The notes under the pieces were generated by a model that saw only the letters and a program-made list of their open reading frames with translations, was not told the DNA's origin and did not search any database. The position numbers were made by a program, and so were the translations under genes. A stretch of 5,590 bases of DNA, taken from NCBI GenBank assembly GCA_018241985.1, contig JAFECV010000164.1:1-5590 (forward strand). Direction: 5' to 3'. Shown here piece by piece: positions 1-5,584 of this stretch. Each line of letters starts with the position of its first letter. Positions within the stretch are counted from its first letter, which is position 1. The stretch is from Pseudomonadota bacterium (GTDB lineage: Bacteria; Pseudomonadota; Gammaproteobacteria; Burkholderiales; Burkholderiaceae_C).

Positions 1-449
1 ATCTGGTGGTCGACATGACCAACTTCTTCAGGCAGTACCACTCGATATCCCCATACCTGATCAATCCGGATCCGCCCCCGGAAAAGGAGCGTTTGCAGTC
101 GCCCGCCGAGCGCGACAAGCTCAACGGCTCCTACGAGTGCATCCTGTGCGCGTGCTGCAGCAGCCAGTGCCCGTCGTTCTGGTGGAATCCGGACAAGTTC
201 GTCGGACCGGCGGGATTGATCCAGGCCTACCGGTTTATCGTCGACAGCCGCGACCGGGCCACGGGGGAGCGGCTCGACGACTTGAACGATGCCTATCGCC
301 TGTTCCGCTGCCGCACCATCATGAATTGCTCCGAGGTCTGCCCCAAGGGGCTGGAGCCGGCCCATGCCATCGAGATGATCCGGCTGAAAATGCTGGGGGT
401 CGACAAGGCCGACGGCCTTGAAGTCCATCGCCCGCCGCCGATACGGTAG
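1..449 (+). CDS. sdhB: Succinate dehydrogenase iron-sulfur subunit, C-terminal part (5' truncated by window edge)
   Basis: This is the electron-transfer subunit of complex II, carrying electrons from SdhA FAD to quinone at the inner membrane. The first full codon is at 3 and the stop is TAG 447-449, giving 148 visible residues. Visible cysteines fit the family exactly: C46, C49, C52 and C113 for the [4Fe-4S] cluster, and C56, C103 and C109 for the [3Fe-4S] cluster. Spacing matches E. coli SdhB with a constant offset of 103, with no indel from C149 to C216. The quinone-site residues P57, W60, W61 and I106 are kept (E. coli P160, W163, W164, I209). Two oddities stand out. Arg104 occupies the place of E. 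coli His207, and the C-terminus runs about 13 residues past the E. coli end, finishing in a PPPIR tail. The usual downstream sdhE and gltA are absent. The rest of the sdh operon should lie to the left. Confidence 0.95.
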   Translation, partial: LVVDMTNFFRQYHSISPYLINPDPPPEKERLQSPAERDKLNGSYECILCACCSSQCPSFWWNPDKFVGPAGLIQAYRFIVDSRDRATGERLDDLNDAYRLFRCRTIMNCSEVCPKGLEPAHAIEMIRLKMLGVDKADGLEVHRPPPIR

Positions 450-450
450 G

Positions 451-464
451 ACCGCGAACGCGGT
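451..464 (+). terminator. Hairpin directly after sdhB stop, possible operon 3' end
   Basis: ACCGCG at 451-456 and CGCGGT at 459-464 form a perfect inverted repeat one base after the sdhB stop. As RNA it would fold as a 5-bp stem with a GAAC tetraloop. There is no U-tract after it, so it is not a classical intrinsic terminator. It may mark or protect the 3' end of the sdh transcript. Confidence 0.35.
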
Positions 465-478
465 GCGGTGCCATGTCG

Positions 479-529
479 ATTCCTTGCAGCGCCGACAATC
501 GCCGGTAATGGCCACCGGAAATTCCTTGC
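479..529 (+). repeat. 9-bp direct repeat in the sdhB-ygiD spacer
   Basis: ATTCCTTGC occurs at 479-487 and again at 521-529, exactly 42 bp apart, which is about four helical turns. Both copies are followed within a few bases by GC-rich DNA containing GCGCC. A small inverted repeat, CCGGT 502-506 with ACCGG 514-518, lies between them. The 117-bp spacer 450-566 otherwise shows no convincing sigma70 promoter. The phasing could suit two sites for one regulator, but chance is not excluded. Confidence 0.4.
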
Positions 530-566
530 CGCTGGCGCCACGACCGCCACTTTGACGGAAACACGC

Positions 567-1424
567 ATGACCTCTATCGACAACGCCGCCACCGTCGACC
601 CAAACGGGTCGCTCGGAAAACCCGATCGCCTGCCAGTGCTGTTCATCGGCCATGGCAGCCCGATGAATGCGATCGAGGACAACGAATACCGGCGCAGCTG
701 GCAGGCGCTGGGTGCGCAGTTCGGCACGCGCTGGCCGCGGCCGCGAGCGATCCTCTGCATTTCCGCGCATTGGCTGACCCAGGGCTGGTGGCTGACCGGG
801 ATGGCAAAGCCGCGCACGATCCACGACTTCTACGGTTTTCCGCAGGCCTTGTTCGATCAGCAGTACCCGGCGCCCGGTGCGCCGGCGCTGGCCGATGCGC
901 TGAGCCGCACGCTCCAGGCTCCGGGCGGGTCGGCCGTCGGCGTCGATAGCGGCGAATGGGGGCTGGACCACGGCGCCTGGTCGGTGTTGAAACCGATGTT
1001 CCCGCAGGCGGACATTCCGGTGCTGCAGCTCAGCATGGACTACGACCGCCCGCCGGCCGAGCATTACGAAATCGGCCGGCAACTGCGTGGGCTGCGCGAG
1101 CAGGGCGTGCTGATCGTCGGCAGCGGCAACATCGTGCACAACCTGCGCGCGATGCGCTGGGGCGCCGGCGACGAGGCCTACGACTGGGCGGTCACGTTCG
1201 ACCGGATCGTCGCGGAGCGGATCGAGCAGGGTCGGCTGGACGCGCTCGCGCCGTTGCTGGAGCTAGAGCCGCAGGCCCGGCTCGCGCATCCGACCCACGA
1301 GCACTACCTGCCGCTGCTGTACGCCGCGGGCGCCGCCGGCGCCGAGGACAAGGCCGCGTTCTTCAACACCGGTTTTCAGGGCGCATCGATCGCGATGCGG
1401 TCCGTGACCTGGGACGGCGCATGA
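567..1424 (+). CDS. ygiD: YgiD-type 4,5-DOPA extradiol dioxygenase family protein (LigB/DODA class)
   Basis: This 285-residue cytoplasmic protein belongs to the class III extradiol ring-cleavage dioxygenase family. E. coli YgiD and plant DODA of this family open the ring of L-DOPA to give betalamic-acid-type products; the native bacterial substrate is unsettled. Family motifs are in order: GHGSPMN with His29, SAHW with His68, TIHDFYGFPQALFD at 85-97, WGLDHGAW with His135, GNIVHNLR with His191, and THEHYLPLLY with His246. His29, His68, His191 and His246 correspond to the metal-site histidines of YgiD (22, 57, 177, 234). ATG 567 is chosen because homology begins near residue 22 and a weak GGA lies just upstream. 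An earlier in-frame ATG at 468 would add 33 unconserved residues. The gene follows sdhB by 117 bp and converges with the aminotransferase. The exact substrate remains open. Confidence 0.9.
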   Translation: MTSIDNAATVDPNGSLGKPDRLPVLFIGHGSPMNAIEDNEYRRSWQALGAQFGTRWPRPRAILCISAHWLTQGWWLTGMAKPRTIHDFYGFPQALFDQQYPAPGAPALADALSRTLQAPGGSAVGVDSGEWGLDHGAWSVLKPMFPQADIPVLQLSMDYDRPPAEHYEIGRQLRGLREQGVLIVGSGNIVHNLRAMRWGAGDEAYDWAVTFDRIVAERIEQGRLDALAPLLELEPQARLAHPTHEHYLPLLYAAGAAGAEDKAAFFNTGFQGASIAMRSVTWDGA

Positions 1425-1432
1425 CGCCGATT

Positions 1433-1449
1433 GCTATCTAAACAATAGC
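1433..1449. repeat. Palindrome GCTAT-N7-ATAGC, copy 1
   Basis: GCTAT at 1433-1437 and ATAGC at 1445-1449 flank a 7-bp AT-rich centre, in the spacer between two convergent stop codons. CGATT immediately precedes it. Sites with the same arms and the same CGATT flank recur at 5380-5396 and 5435-5452. It could be a protein-binding site, or the loop of a bidirectional transcript end. No U-tract follows on either strand. Confidence 0.5.
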
Positions 1450-1452
1450 TGA

Positions 1453-1475
1453 AGGTGAAGGTGGTGCCTTCGCTT
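1453..1475 (+). terminator. Possible 3' hairpin of ygiD in the convergent spacer
   Basis: In plus-strand RNA, 1453-1461 pairs with 1467-1475 over 9 bp including two G-U pairs, closing a UGGUG loop. On the minus strand the G-U pairs become mismatches and only the 5-bp GAAGG/CCTTC core remains. The hairpin therefore favours the ygiD transcript. It lacks a following U-run, so termination is only suggested. Confidence 0.3.
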
Positions 1476-1480
1476 CGACG

Positions 1481-2677
1481 TCAAATGACCTTTGAAATCG
1501 CGTTGCAGACGTAGCCGACGTTGCGGTTGTTGAGTCCGGCCACGCACATGCGGCCGGTGTCGGTGCCGTACACGCCGAATTCGCTGCGCAGCCGCTGCAT
1601 CTGCTCCTTGGACAGGCCGGAGTAGCTGAACATGCCGATCTGCTCGGTGATGAAGCCCATGTCCTGGCGCACGCCGGCCGCCTTCAGCCCGTCGACCAGC
1701 GCGCGGCGCATGGTCTTGATGCGGGTGCGCATCTCGGCAAGTTCGCTCTCCCACAGCGTGCGCAGGTCGGGGGTGTCCAGCACCATCGCGACCACAGCGC
1801 CGCCGTGCGTCGGCGGGTTGCTGTAGTTGGTGCGGACCATGATCTTGAGCTGGCTCAGCACGCGATCGGCTTCTTCCTTCGATGCGCACAGCACCGACAG
1901 CGCGCCGACGCGCTCGCCGTACAGGCTGAAGCTCTTGGAGAACGAGGTCGAGACGAAGAAGCTGAGGCCCGCCGCGACCGCCTTCGCGATCACCGCGCCG
2001 TCCTCGGCGAGCCCCGAGCCGAACCCCTGGTACGCCATGTCGAAGAACGGCACGAGTTCGCGCGCCTTCACCACCGCGATCACCTGGTCCCATTGCGCGG
2101 GCGTGAGGTCGTAGCCGGTCGGGTTGTGGCAGCAGGCGTGCAGCACGACGATCGTGCCCGCGGGCGCGACGTTCAGGCTGGCCAGCATCGCGTCGAAGTT
2201 CACGCCGCGCCGCGCCGGGTCGTAGTACGCGTAGGTCTCCACTTGAAAACCGGCCTGCGTGAACAGCGCGCGATGGTTCTCCCAGCTCGGGTCGCTGATT
2301 AGCACCTTGGATTGCGGGCGCAGGCGCTTCAAGAAGTCGGCGCCGATCTTCAGGCCCCCGGTGCCGCCCAGCGACTGCACCGTCGCGACGCGCCCGGAGC
2401 GTAGCGGCTCGCTGTCGGTACCGAACACCAGCCGCTTGACCGCGGCGTCGTAAGCGGCGATGCCGTCGATCGGCAGGTAGCCGCGCGCCTTCGGGTCGGC
2501 CATCATCCGCTGCTCGGCCTGCTGCACGCAGCGCAGCAGCGGCAGCTTGCCGTTCTCGTCCAGGTAGACGCCGACCGTGAGGTTGACCTTGTCCGGATTG
2601 CCGTCGGCCACGTATTGTTCGCTCAGGCCGAAGATCGGGTCGCGCGGTGCCATATCGACGGAGGAAAAGAGGGACAT
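1481..2677 (-). CDS. tyrB: Aromatic amino acid / aspartate aminotransferase (class I, subgroup I-alpha, PLP-dependent)
   Basis: This 398-residue cytoplasmic enzyme transfers amino groups between 2-oxoglutarate/glutamate and aromatic or dicarboxylic acids, such as tyrosine, phenylalanine and aspartate. Class I landmarks are all present: Trp131, HNPTG with Asn185, FFDMAYQGF with Asp213 and Tyr216, the Schiff-base lysine Lys248 in STSFSKSF, Arg256 in GERVG, and the carboxylate-binding Arg376 in GRMCVAGL. The length matches the family (E. coli TyrB 397, AspC 396). Specificity signals are mixed. SLYGERVG and GRMCVAGLN look like TyrB, while GGTGGL and NYSNPP look like AspC. The start is ATG at 2677, giving MSLFSSVDMAPRDPI, with a short AGG Shine-Dalgarno 7 nt upstream. 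Open reading continues upstream to 2890, but that part is not homologous. The gene stands alone on its strand, divergent from the DUF898 gene. AspC is the main alternative name. Confidence 0.93.
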   Translation of the reverse strand: MSLFSSVDMAPRDPIFGLSEQYVADGNPDKVNLTVGVYLDENGKLPLLRCVQQAEQRMMADPKARGYLPIDGIAAYDAAVKRLVFGTDSEPLRSGRVATVQSLGGTGGLKIGADFLKRLRPQSKVLISDPSWENHRALFTQAGFQVETYAYYDPARRGVNFDAMLASLNVAPAGTIVVLHACCHNPTGYDLTPAQWDQVIAVVKARELVPFFDMAYQGFGSGLAEDGAVIAKAVAAGLSFFVSTSFSKSFSLYGERVGALSVLCASKEEADRVLSQLKIMVRTNYSNPPTHGGAVVAMVLDTPDLRTLWESELAEMRTRIKTMRRALVDGLKAAGVRQDMGFITEQIGMFSYSGLSKEQMQRLRSEFGVYGTDTGRMCVAGLNNRNVGYVCNAISKVI

Positions 2678-2804
2678 GGGTAAGCCTGTATGAATGAGAG
2701 GAGACGTCCACGATTCTAAGACGCGGACACTTTGCGGCTGTGTCGCGCGGCGGTTGCCACACACCGAAGCTCGCACGGTGAGCATCCCCAGGACGCCAGA
2801 AGTT

Positions 2805-2830
2805 CCGCGATGGCGCAGGCCGCGATGGCG
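2805..2830. repeat. 11-bp tandem direct repeat, 15-bp period
   Basis: CCGCGATGGCG occurs at 2805-2815 and 2820-2830, separated by 4 bp, within the divergent intergenic region. It looks like a small local duplication. A regulatory role is possible but nothing else supports one. Confidence 0.6.
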
Positions 2831-2931
2831 TCCGTGTGAAAAATTTGGCATCGCCCTGCGTTGCCGCGCTTTTTCGCCGTGTTTCGCCACGGCACCGCCT
2901 ATAGACTCTGCGCCACTCTCAACGCCCCCAG

Positions 2932-2937
2932 GGAAGG
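2932..2937 (+). promoter_or_regulatory. Shine-Dalgarno GGAAGG setting a TTG start
   Basis: GGAAGG ends 6 nt before TTG 2944. It decides the start of the DUF898 gene, because the next in-frame ATG is about 146 codons in, after two predicted membrane segments and the first conserved motif. Confidence 0.6.
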
Positions 2938-2943
2938 CCGACC

Positions 2944-4176
2944 TTGATCAACGCTCCACACCCGCCGGCCGACCGATCGCCCGTGCAGGGGCCCGCGCAG
3001 GACCGCTCGCAGATCACGCCGCACCGGGTCTCGTTCTCGGGCACCGGCGCCGAGTATTTCCGCGTCTGGATCGTCAACGTGCTGCTCACGCTGCTGACGC
3101 TGTCGATCTACAGGCCCTGGGCGCGGCGGCGCACGCTGCAGTACTTTCACGGCCACACGCTGGTGGCGGGCAGCCCGCTCGAATTCACGGGTCAACTGCG
3201 CCGCATGCTGTTCGGATTCCTGGTGTTTCCGGCGCTGTACGCTGCCTACGAACTGGCACGGCGTACCGGGCAGGACCGCACGGCCGGCCTGCTGTTCTTC
3301 GGCTTTGCCGCGCTGTGGCCGGTGCTGTGGACCGGCGCCATGCGCTTTCGGCTGAGCAGCACGCGCTGGCGCGGCGTGCGCATGGGCTTCACCGCATCGC
3401 TCCGGGAGGCGTATCTGGCGAACTGGCCGGCGTTCGTCATCGCGGCGGTGTGGACGGGCGTGTTCGTCATCGCGACCGCCCTGGTTGCCGGTGCGCGGCA
3501 CCCGGGCGTCCCGCGACCGCCGCTACCCTGGGCAAGCTTGCTGGCCTTGTTCGCGTCGGGTCTGGTGCTGAGCCTGCTGTGCGTGATCCGGCTGGAATAC
3601 AACTACCGGCGCCTGCTGGTGACGCGCGCGCAGGTCGGCGGCCAGGCGGGGCGCTGGAAGCCGGTGTACGCCGATTTCGTGAAGATCTGGCTGGCCACCG
3701 TGGGGATTCTTCTGCTGAGCGGGCTGGCGACGGGCGTGCTCGCCGGGCTGCTGAGCGTCGGGTCGGCGCGGGTCGGGCACGGGGGCAGCAGTCCCATTCG
3801 CGCGATCGTGATCGGCGTGTTCATCGGCATCGTCGGCTTGCTCGTGCTGACGGTGCCGGCGCGCGCGTACCGCCAGGCGCGCATGTTCCAGTTGACGTGG
3901 AACAACATCGGCGTGAGCCGGATCGCACGCTTCCAGTCCGATCTGCGCACCGGCGCTTTCGTCTGGCTGCGCACGAAAAACATCCTGCTGACGCTGGTCA
4001 CGCTGGGGTTCTATCGCCCGTTCGCCGTCGTCAACGAATACGCGATGCGGGTCAATTCGCTGACGATGTACGTCAAGGGCGGCATCGATCAACTGAAAGG
4101 CGAACTCGTGCGGCAGCAGGGCGCGCTGGGCGACGCGGCGATCGATGGCCTGGGACTGGACTGGGTCGGCGCCTGA
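2944..4176 (+). CDS. DUF898 (YjgN-like) polytopic inner-membrane protein
   Basis: A protein of 410 residues starting at TTG. A polar 30-residue N-terminus is followed by the DUF898 signature: VSFSGTG at 29-35, then a hydrophobic stretch ending SIYRPWARRRTLQYF (54-68) and HTLVAG. Hydrophobic segments lie roughly at 42-56, 87-104, 113-130, 161-184, 196-216, 248-272, 285-305 and 345-358, so it is a multi-pass membrane protein. The first motif is repeated near the C-terminus: LLTLLTLSIYRPW (47-59) resembles LLTLVTLGFYRPF (348-360), each preceded by an Asn. The length is close to E. coli YjgN (about 400). The molecular function of DUF898 is unknown. The gene overlaps the following M48 peptidase start by 32 bp, indicating co-transcription and probably translational coupling. 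No symbol is given because orthology to yjgN is only at family level. Confidence 0.9.
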   Translation: MINAPHPPADRSPVQGPAQDRSQITPHRVSFSGTGAEYFRVWIVNVLLTLLTLSIYRPWARRRTLQYFHGHTLVAGSPLEFTGQLRRMLFGFLVFPALYAAYELARRTGQDRTAGLLFFGFAALWPVLWTGAMRFRLSSTRWRGVRMGFTASLREAYLANWPAFVIAAVWTGVFVIATALVAGARHPGVPRPPLPWASLLALFASGLVLSLLCVIRLEYNYRRLLVTRAQVGGQAGRWKPVYADFVKIWLATVGILLLSGLATGVLAGLLSVGSARVGHGGSSPIRAIVIGVFIGIVGLLVLTVPARAYRQARMFQLTWNNIGVSRIARFQSDLRTGAFVWLRTKNILLTLVTLGFYRPFAVVNEYAMRVNSLTMYVKGGIDQLKGELVRQQGALGDAAIDGLGLDWVGA

Positions 4177-5365
4177 TTCGGTGATATCCGAATCGAATGG
4201 GTCTGCGGCGCGGCCGGCGCCACAACGATCGTCCACGCCGCTGCGTGCCCAATGGTTCGACGGCCGTCGCTCGCGCGCGCGGCCGGTGCTGATTCGCCTG
4301 CGAGCCGATGCCGGCGGCCCCCGCCTGCAATTGCGGGCGCTGGACGACACCAAGGATGCCCTCGACCTCGCGCACGGTAGCGTGGACTGGCCCGAGCGCT
4401 TCGGCGCACGGCTGCCGCCCAAGGTCATGGTGGATTTGCGCCAGCATGGCAGCCTGCAGGTCGACGACGCGGCCGCTTGGGCAGAGGCGCTGGCGGCTGC
4501 AGGTCATAACCAGGGCCTTGCCGAACGCATGCTGACCCGCTGGCGGCTGCTGCTTGCGGTGGCGGCCCTCGCCGGCGCGGGACTTTGGTCCTTCTACCAT
4601 TGGGGCACGCCCTGGGCGGCCAGAGAACTGACGCGCTTCGTTCCGCTGTCGTGGGAACAGCGCATCGCCGACCATGCGTTGCGGCAACTCGACGCGCACT
4701 ATCTTCAACCGAGCCGATTGCCTTTGGGGCGCCAGGCCCGGTTGCGCGCCGGCTTCGCGCGTCTGGCCGCGGCGCAGGGCCCCGGGCTGCAGCCCTATGC
4801 GGGCTATGCCCCGGCGTTGACGCTGGCACTGCGTTCGGGCATGCCGGCCAATGCCTTCGCGCTGCCGGGCGGCACCATCGTGCTGCTCGATGACCTGGTC
4901 GAAAAGGCCGACCGCACGCCCGGCGCGGGCGAGGACGCCGTTCTGGGCGTGCTGGCGCACGAGATCGGGCACGTGCGCTATCGGCACACCACGCGCCTGG
5001 TGGTGGAGCAGGGCGTGCTGCAAACCGGTCTGGGGCTGGCGCTGGGCGATGTCTCGGGTGTCGTCTCCACGGGTGCGTCGCTGCTCACGGGACTGTCGTA
5101 TCAGCGGCGGCACGAGGAGCAGGCCGATTGCTATGCGACCCGGCTGCTCGCACAACAGGGCCTGCCCACCGCGCCCCTGGCCAGGCTGCTCGTGGCGATG
5201 GATCCGAGGGCCGGCGACACGCCGCAGGTCAACGCTTCCGCAGCGCCGGGGACAAAACACGCCGAGCGCTCCCGGAACGCGATGGATTGGCTGAACACCC
5301 ACCCGAGCACCGCCGGGCGAGCCGACCGGATCCGGGTGGGCGCGGTGGGGACGTGCGGGGACTGA
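4145..5365 (+). CDS. Membrane-anchored M48 family zinc metallopeptidase
   Basis: A 406-residue protein. Residues about 33-115 form a small N-terminal domain (QWFDGRRSRARPV, then DWPERFGAR) of the kind found before M48 domains in this group. A single membrane segment lies at about 134-153. The peptidase domain follows, with NAFALPGGTIVLLD at 236-249, the zinc motif HEIGH at 272-276 with catalytic Glu273, and the third zinc ligand Glu324 in HEEQAD. A second hydrophobic stretch lies at 290-317, and the terminal motif is LNTHPSTAGRADRI (383-396). All catalytic residues are present, so an active protease is expected. Topology suggests the catalytic domain follows the membrane anchor. ATG 4145 overlaps the DUF898 gene by 32 bp. 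In-frame GTG 4181, four bases after the DUF898 stop, is an alternative; neither has a clear Shine-Dalgarno. Related families are HtpX, LoiP and BepA. The substrate is unknown. Confidence 0.93.
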   Translation: MAWDWTGSAPDSVISESNGSAARPAPQRSSTPLRAQWFDGRRSRARPVLIRLRADAGGPRLQLRALDDTKDALDLAHGSVDWPERFGARLPPKVMVDLRQHGSLQVDDAAAWAEALAAAGHNQGLAERMLTRWRLLLAVAALAGAGLWSFYHWGTPWAARELTRFVPLSWEQRIADHALRQLDAHYLQPSRLPLGRQARLRAGFARLAAAQGPGLQPYAGYAPALTLALRSGMPANAFALPGGTIVLLDDLVEKADRTPGAGEDAVLGVLAHEIGHVRYRHTTRLVVEQGVLQTGLGLALGDVSGVVSTGASLLTGLSYQRRHEEQADCYATRLLAQQGLPTAPLARLLVAMDPRAGDTPQVNASAAPGTKHAERSRNAMDWLNTHPSTAGRADRIRVGAVGTCGD

Positions 5366-5379
5366 CGCGCGCGCGATTC

Positions 5380-5396
5380 GCTATAAATTGCATAGC
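5380..5396. repeat. Palindrome GCTAT-N7-ATAGC, copy 2
   Basis: GCTAT 5380-5384 and ATAGC 5392-5396 flank a 7-bp AT-rich centre, with CGATTC just before. The same total length and arms occur at 1433-1449. The site overlaps TATAAA (5382-5387), a 5-of-6 match to a -10 element. A protein bound here could therefore block a rightward promoter, though no -35 is seen. Confidence 0.5.
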
Positions 5397-5406
5397 ACTA
5401 TGTGAA

Positions 5407-5495
5407 TATCCCACCTGGGCTTCGACTCGATTTCGCTATGAAATCGCATAGCATCGGGAGGTGCGCAAGCCCTGAAGGCGGCGAACGGTGGGATA
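5407..5495. repeat. Nested inverted repeats, potential 89-nt stem-loop
   Basis: Three stems nest inside each other. TATCCCACC 5407-5415 pairs with GGTGGGATA 5487-5495. GGGCTT 5417-5422 pairs with AAGCCC 5467-5472. CGATTTC 5428-5434 pairs with GAAATCG 5440-5446 around the loop GCTAT. That is 22 perfect base pairs in 89 nt. It could be a structured RNA, a cruciform, or a decayed mobile-element end. A single 9-bp repeat at this spacing could be chance in 5.6 kb, but the nesting makes that less likely. Confidence 0.4.
5435..5452. repeat. Palindrome GCTATG-N6-CATAGC, copy 3
   Basis: GCTATG 5435-5440 and CATAGC 5447-5452 are perfect 6-bp arms around AAATCG, preceded by CGATTTC. Its centre is about 55 bp from copy 2. 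It overlaps ATG 5438, and it competes with the CGATTTC/GAAATCG stem for pairing. Confidence 0.5.
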
Positions 5496-5563
5496 GCCTC
5501 CAAAAAGGGAAATCCGCGCTGAAGGACAAGGTGCGCAAGCAGGGTGCGCAAGGGCTGGCGTAA
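5438..5563 (+). CDS. Candidate small protein, 41 residues, unrecognised
   Basis: ATG 5438 to TAA 5561-5563 encodes 41 residues. The C-terminal half is lysine-rich (RWDSLQKGKSALKDKVRKQG, residues 17-36) and could form a basic helix. From residue 16 on, about 77% of third positions are G or C, nearer to the flanking genes than the opposing minus-strand frame. GTG 5402 would extend it to 53 residues. Against it are the lack of a Shine-Dalgarno before either start, its tiny size, and the fact that RWD also appears on the opposite strand because of the inverted repeat. A hairpin follows three bases after the stop. I do not recognise a family. Confidence 0.22.
   Translation: MKSHSIGRCASPEGGERWDSLQKGKSALKDKVRKQGAQGLA
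5460..5552 (+). repeat. Three copies of GGTGCGCAAG
   Basis: The 10-mer occurs at 5460-5469, 5530-5539 and 5543-5552. The last two copies are 13 bp apart. CTGAAGG also occurs twice (5472-5478 and 5519-5525). Such density in 93 bp suggests local duplication or repeated binding sites. Confidence 0.6.
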
Positions 5564-5566
5564 GCT

Positions 5567-5584
5567 AACCGGTTCGTCCCGGTT
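5567..5584 (+). terminator. Hairpin AACCGG-N6-CCGGTT, possible weak terminator
   Basis: Perfect 6-bp arms (5567-5572, 5579-5584) surround a TTCGTC loop, three bases after the stop of the candidate small ORF. The arm plus the next base gives only three T residues before CGCAC, so termination would be weak. The TTCG-type loop is stable in RNA. Confidence 0.35.

Larger units (their letters stand above)
2678..2943. promoter_or_regulatory. Divergent intergenic region between tyrB and the DUF898 gene
   Basis: These 266 bp must carry the promoters for both flanking genes. On the minus strand, TAGAAT (2718 to 2713) matches the -10 consensus at 5 of 6 bases and lies 36-41 bp upstream of the tyrB start. 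No good -35 stands at 16-18 bp from it. On the plus strand, TATAGA at 2900-2905 is a weak -10 for the DUF898 gene, also without a proper -35. No TyrR-like box is visible. The open frames crossing this region have no recognisable protein content. Confidence 0.4.

Noticed and set aside
484..511. TTGCAG and TAATGG as a sigma70 promoter for ygiD
   Set aside because: The -10 matches consensus at only two positions, and the TTGCAG is part of the repeated ATTCCTTGC motif.
468..566. Upstream in-frame ATG start for ygiD
   Set aside because: The extra 33 residues have no similarity to YgiD proteins, and ATG 567 fits the family length and has a nearer ribosome-site remnant.
2844..2866. Sigma54-like element TTGGCA followed by a GC in the DUF898 upstream region
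   Set aside because: The GG to GC spacing is 9 instead of 10 bases and the TTGC block does not align, so it fails the -24/-12 pattern.
2678..2890. N-terminal extension of the aminotransferase frame
   Set aside because: The extension is Arg-rich with no family similarity; the true enzyme begins MSLFSSVDMAPRDPI at 2677.
4073..5302. Long minus-strand frame opposite the M48 gene
   Set aside because: It is the antisense shadow of a high-GC gene, rich in Arg, Gln and Pro with no domain, while the plus strand has complete M48 motifs.
5567..5584. tRNA T-arm suggested by GGTTCGTCC
   Set aside because: No acceptor, anticodon or D-arm is present around it, and the loop pairs as a 6-nt hairpin loop.
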